Assembly: GCA_963575745.1 (NCBI GenBank)
Contig: CAUYUJ010017863.1
Coordinates: forward strand, 132,501 to 196,500
Length of the DNA: 64,000 nucleotides
Direction of reading: 5' to 3'
Source: Prorocentrum cordatum
Lineage: Eukaryota > Sar > Dinophyceae > Prorocentrales > Prorocentraceae
A program made the position numbers and the translations under genes. The notes below the pieces were generated by a model that saw nothing but the letters and a program-made list of their open reading frames with translations, did no database searches and was not told the origin of the DNA. Of this stretch, positions 62,595 through 64,000 are shown piece after piece (the first letter of the stretch is position 1; the number at the start of each line of letters is the position of its first letter).

Positions 62595-62620
62595 CCAAGA
62601 TGGTATCCCCTCATGGTCGC
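62595..62620. repeat. 26-bp inverted repeat I, right end
   Basis: Exact reverse complement of 59830-59855. Confidence 0.7.
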
Positions 62621-63125
62621 CCACTCCCCTCCCCCCCTCCCTCGAACCCCTCCCTCCCCCCCATTGGTCCCCTCCTCCGCCCCGCCCCTCCCCCTGCTTC
62701 CCTGACTACCTGACTACCTACCAGACCACCCCAACCCAACCCGAAGACCCGAATTTGACCCGAATTTCGGGTTGGGGGGGTACGGATTCCATATGTTTTT
62801 TCCATGTTCCCCGACCCCCCCCACACTGGAAATCGAGGATAAGTTTGGGCCTACGGGTTGGGTTGGGGTGGTTTGGTGGGTGGTGATTCCCTCCGTGGGG
62901 CGGCGCCTGCTTCCGGAGAGTGGCCCTGGGAGGGGCTTCGTGCGCCGTCTGGTGGGCTCCGTGCGCGGTCCTCGGAGGCGGGCCGCGCCGATCCGGGCCG
63001 AGCCACGGCCCGATCCTGCCGAGGCCTCGCTATCGTCGCGGCCATCGTCGCCGCCTTGGAGTCTTCACGACGGCGGCGGCCTCTGTTCCCGCTGCGTGAT
63101 TCCAGTGATGGATGAGCGTTTCGAC
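62621..63125. other. Gene-free spacer
   Basis: CCCTCCC-rich, then GC-rich. ACCCGAATTTGACCCGAATT near 62745 is a short direct repeat. No gene. Confidence 0.45.
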
Positions 63126-63305
63126 TACAGTCGGGGCGTTGACCTAAGGAACCCTAAATAAGGAACGAGGCCCCTTTTGTCCATGGGTTAACCTTCGATT
63201 TCCTGTCGAAAACATAAGGAAAACCTGAGGCAAGCTGTGAAACACGTAAGGAACGCGGAGCCCCTCCCCAATGAGAAGGGTTCCTTCTTCAGGGCCCCGA
63301 CTGTA
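63126..63305. mobile_element. Family A inverted-repeat element, copy 6
   Basis: 180 bp, perfect 12-bp ends TACAGTCGGGGC and GCCCCGACTGTA. Confidence 0.9.
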
Positions 63306-63512
63306 GCATCAGCACCAACTCGCGCAAATAGACAGACCATCGTCGTCGCCGTAGCGATCCTCTCTGGTCCAAGGCTTGCTCCAGGTCACGATTACACCAG
63401 CCGATCGAGCCCGTCCGGTCCATCCCGGAAGGAAGAACATGCCGTGAACCGATCCGGCGGCCCGTTCCAGATCCCGATCGACGGTCGATGGAGCAGCGAA
63501 CCAGGATTCCGA
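63306..63512. other. Spacer, partly an imperfect extension of the next foldback
   Basis: TCGATGGAGCAGCGAACCAGG near 63485 is loosely complementary to sequence beyond 63650. Confidence 0.45.
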
Positions 63513-63650
63513 CCAGCCACAACTGGGGGAGCTGTGGTCCTTACCCCCCTGGGGGAGCCCATCGCATCGACGACCTCTCGAGAGGGGTGTCGAAATCGAT
63601 GGGTCCCCCAGGGCGGTAAGGACCACAGCTCCCCCTGTTGTGGCTGGCCT
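63513..63650. repeat. Long near-perfect foldback (about 68-bp arms)
   Basis: CCAGCCACAACTGGGGGAGC and GCTCCCCCTGTTGTGGCTGG are the outer parts. The centre is CCTCTCGAGAGG at about 63580. Only a few mismatches. Confidence 0.9.
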
Positions 63651-63775
63651 GGGACTGGAGCACCGCCATGCATCGACTGTATCGTCGACTGAGCCCCGGC
63701 AGATGGATCCCACGATCTATGAGCCCGGATCCATGCATCGACGCTCGGACTGCAATCGCTGGATCGGGTACTGCG

Positions 63776-63965
63776 GGATGACGATTAATTAAAAAAATGG
63801 GAGAGAACGATTAAAACAAAGTTTCCTGCTATTTCTGCACAATTTTCTGACTGGCGGAGAACGATTAAAACAAATAGTTTTCCAGCCCGCGGCCGGTCTT
63901 TTCTAATCGTCATCCCGGGCGCCGCCGCGTGAACACGACCCCCGGTCATTTATTAATCGTCATCC
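63776..63965. mobile_element. Family H inverted-repeat element
   Basis: 190 bp opening GGATGACGATTAATTAA and closing TTATTAATCGTCATCC, a 15-bp perfect terminal inverted repeat. Inside, GAACGATTAAAACAAA occurs twice and CTAATCGTCATCCC once more, so subterminal copies of the end motif are present. No clear target duplication. Confidence 0.75.
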
Positions 63966-64000
63966 TCCATTACCCACAACTTCTGGTCGAAGGCTCAGTC

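Overview
This window looks like a repeat-dominated stretch of a large, GC-rich nuclear genome, most likely a dinoflagellate alga. The reasons are: two copies of a degenerate motif close to the dinoflagellate spliced leader; a Ty1/copia-type LTR retrotransposon and a PIF1-like helicase that read like those of dinoflagellate genomes; an intronless ankyrin-kinase gene; many short inverted-repeat elements; and extreme simple-sequence content. The species cannot be told from the sequence. There are no operons, no recognisable tRNA or rRNA genes and no CRISPR array.

Layout. 1-5.6 kb: GC-rich non-coding DNA with simple repeats, a 63-bp tandem repeat and two copies of a 180-bp inverted-repeat element (family A). 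5.6-20.85 kb: one old LTR retrotransposon of about 15.2 kb on the minus strand. It has about 268-bp LTRs, a primer-binding-site-like sequence, gag, a zinc-finger-like region, an RNA 2'-phosphotransferase (Tpt1/KptA)-like domain, protease, integrase and reverse transcriptase/RNase H. All parts are broken by frameshifts and stops. A family F element is nested inside it, and about 20 copies of a 14-16-bp palindrome read as Ala-Gly-x-Pro-Ala are spread between the domains. 20.85-25.25 kb: degenerate repeats, microsatellites, two family G elements with target-site duplications, a long foldback and a ~100-bp tandem array.

25.25-34.6 kb: a block that may be one large insertion splitting that array. 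It holds a ~155-bp satellite, nested inverted repeats (27.97-32.83 kb) with the spliced-leader-like motifs, a weak histone H2A-like reading frame and long CTATG/CTAAG arrays. 35.2-37.0 kb: the only gene that looks intact, an ankyrin-repeat protein kinase on the minus strand. Its start codon abuts a dispersed repeat (D) that is itself interrupted by a short element (C). 37-48 kb: families A, B, C and E, a 66-bp tandem repeat and long triplet arrays. One A copy is split by a B insertion with a 3-bp duplication. 48.3-50.6 kb: a decayed PIF1-like helicase on the plus strand. 50.6-64 kb: triplet arrays, a 51-bp tandem repeat, further A, C and D copies, a segmental duplication, a 26-bp perfect inverted repeat spanning 2.8 kb, AT-rich tandem units, a second foldback and a terminal family H element.

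Most coding content belongs to mobile elements and is decayed; the kinase is the best candidate for a working host gene. The clearest leads are the in-frame palindromes, the Tpt1-like domain inside a retrotransposon, and several small transposable-element families whose nesting and target-site duplications can be read directly.
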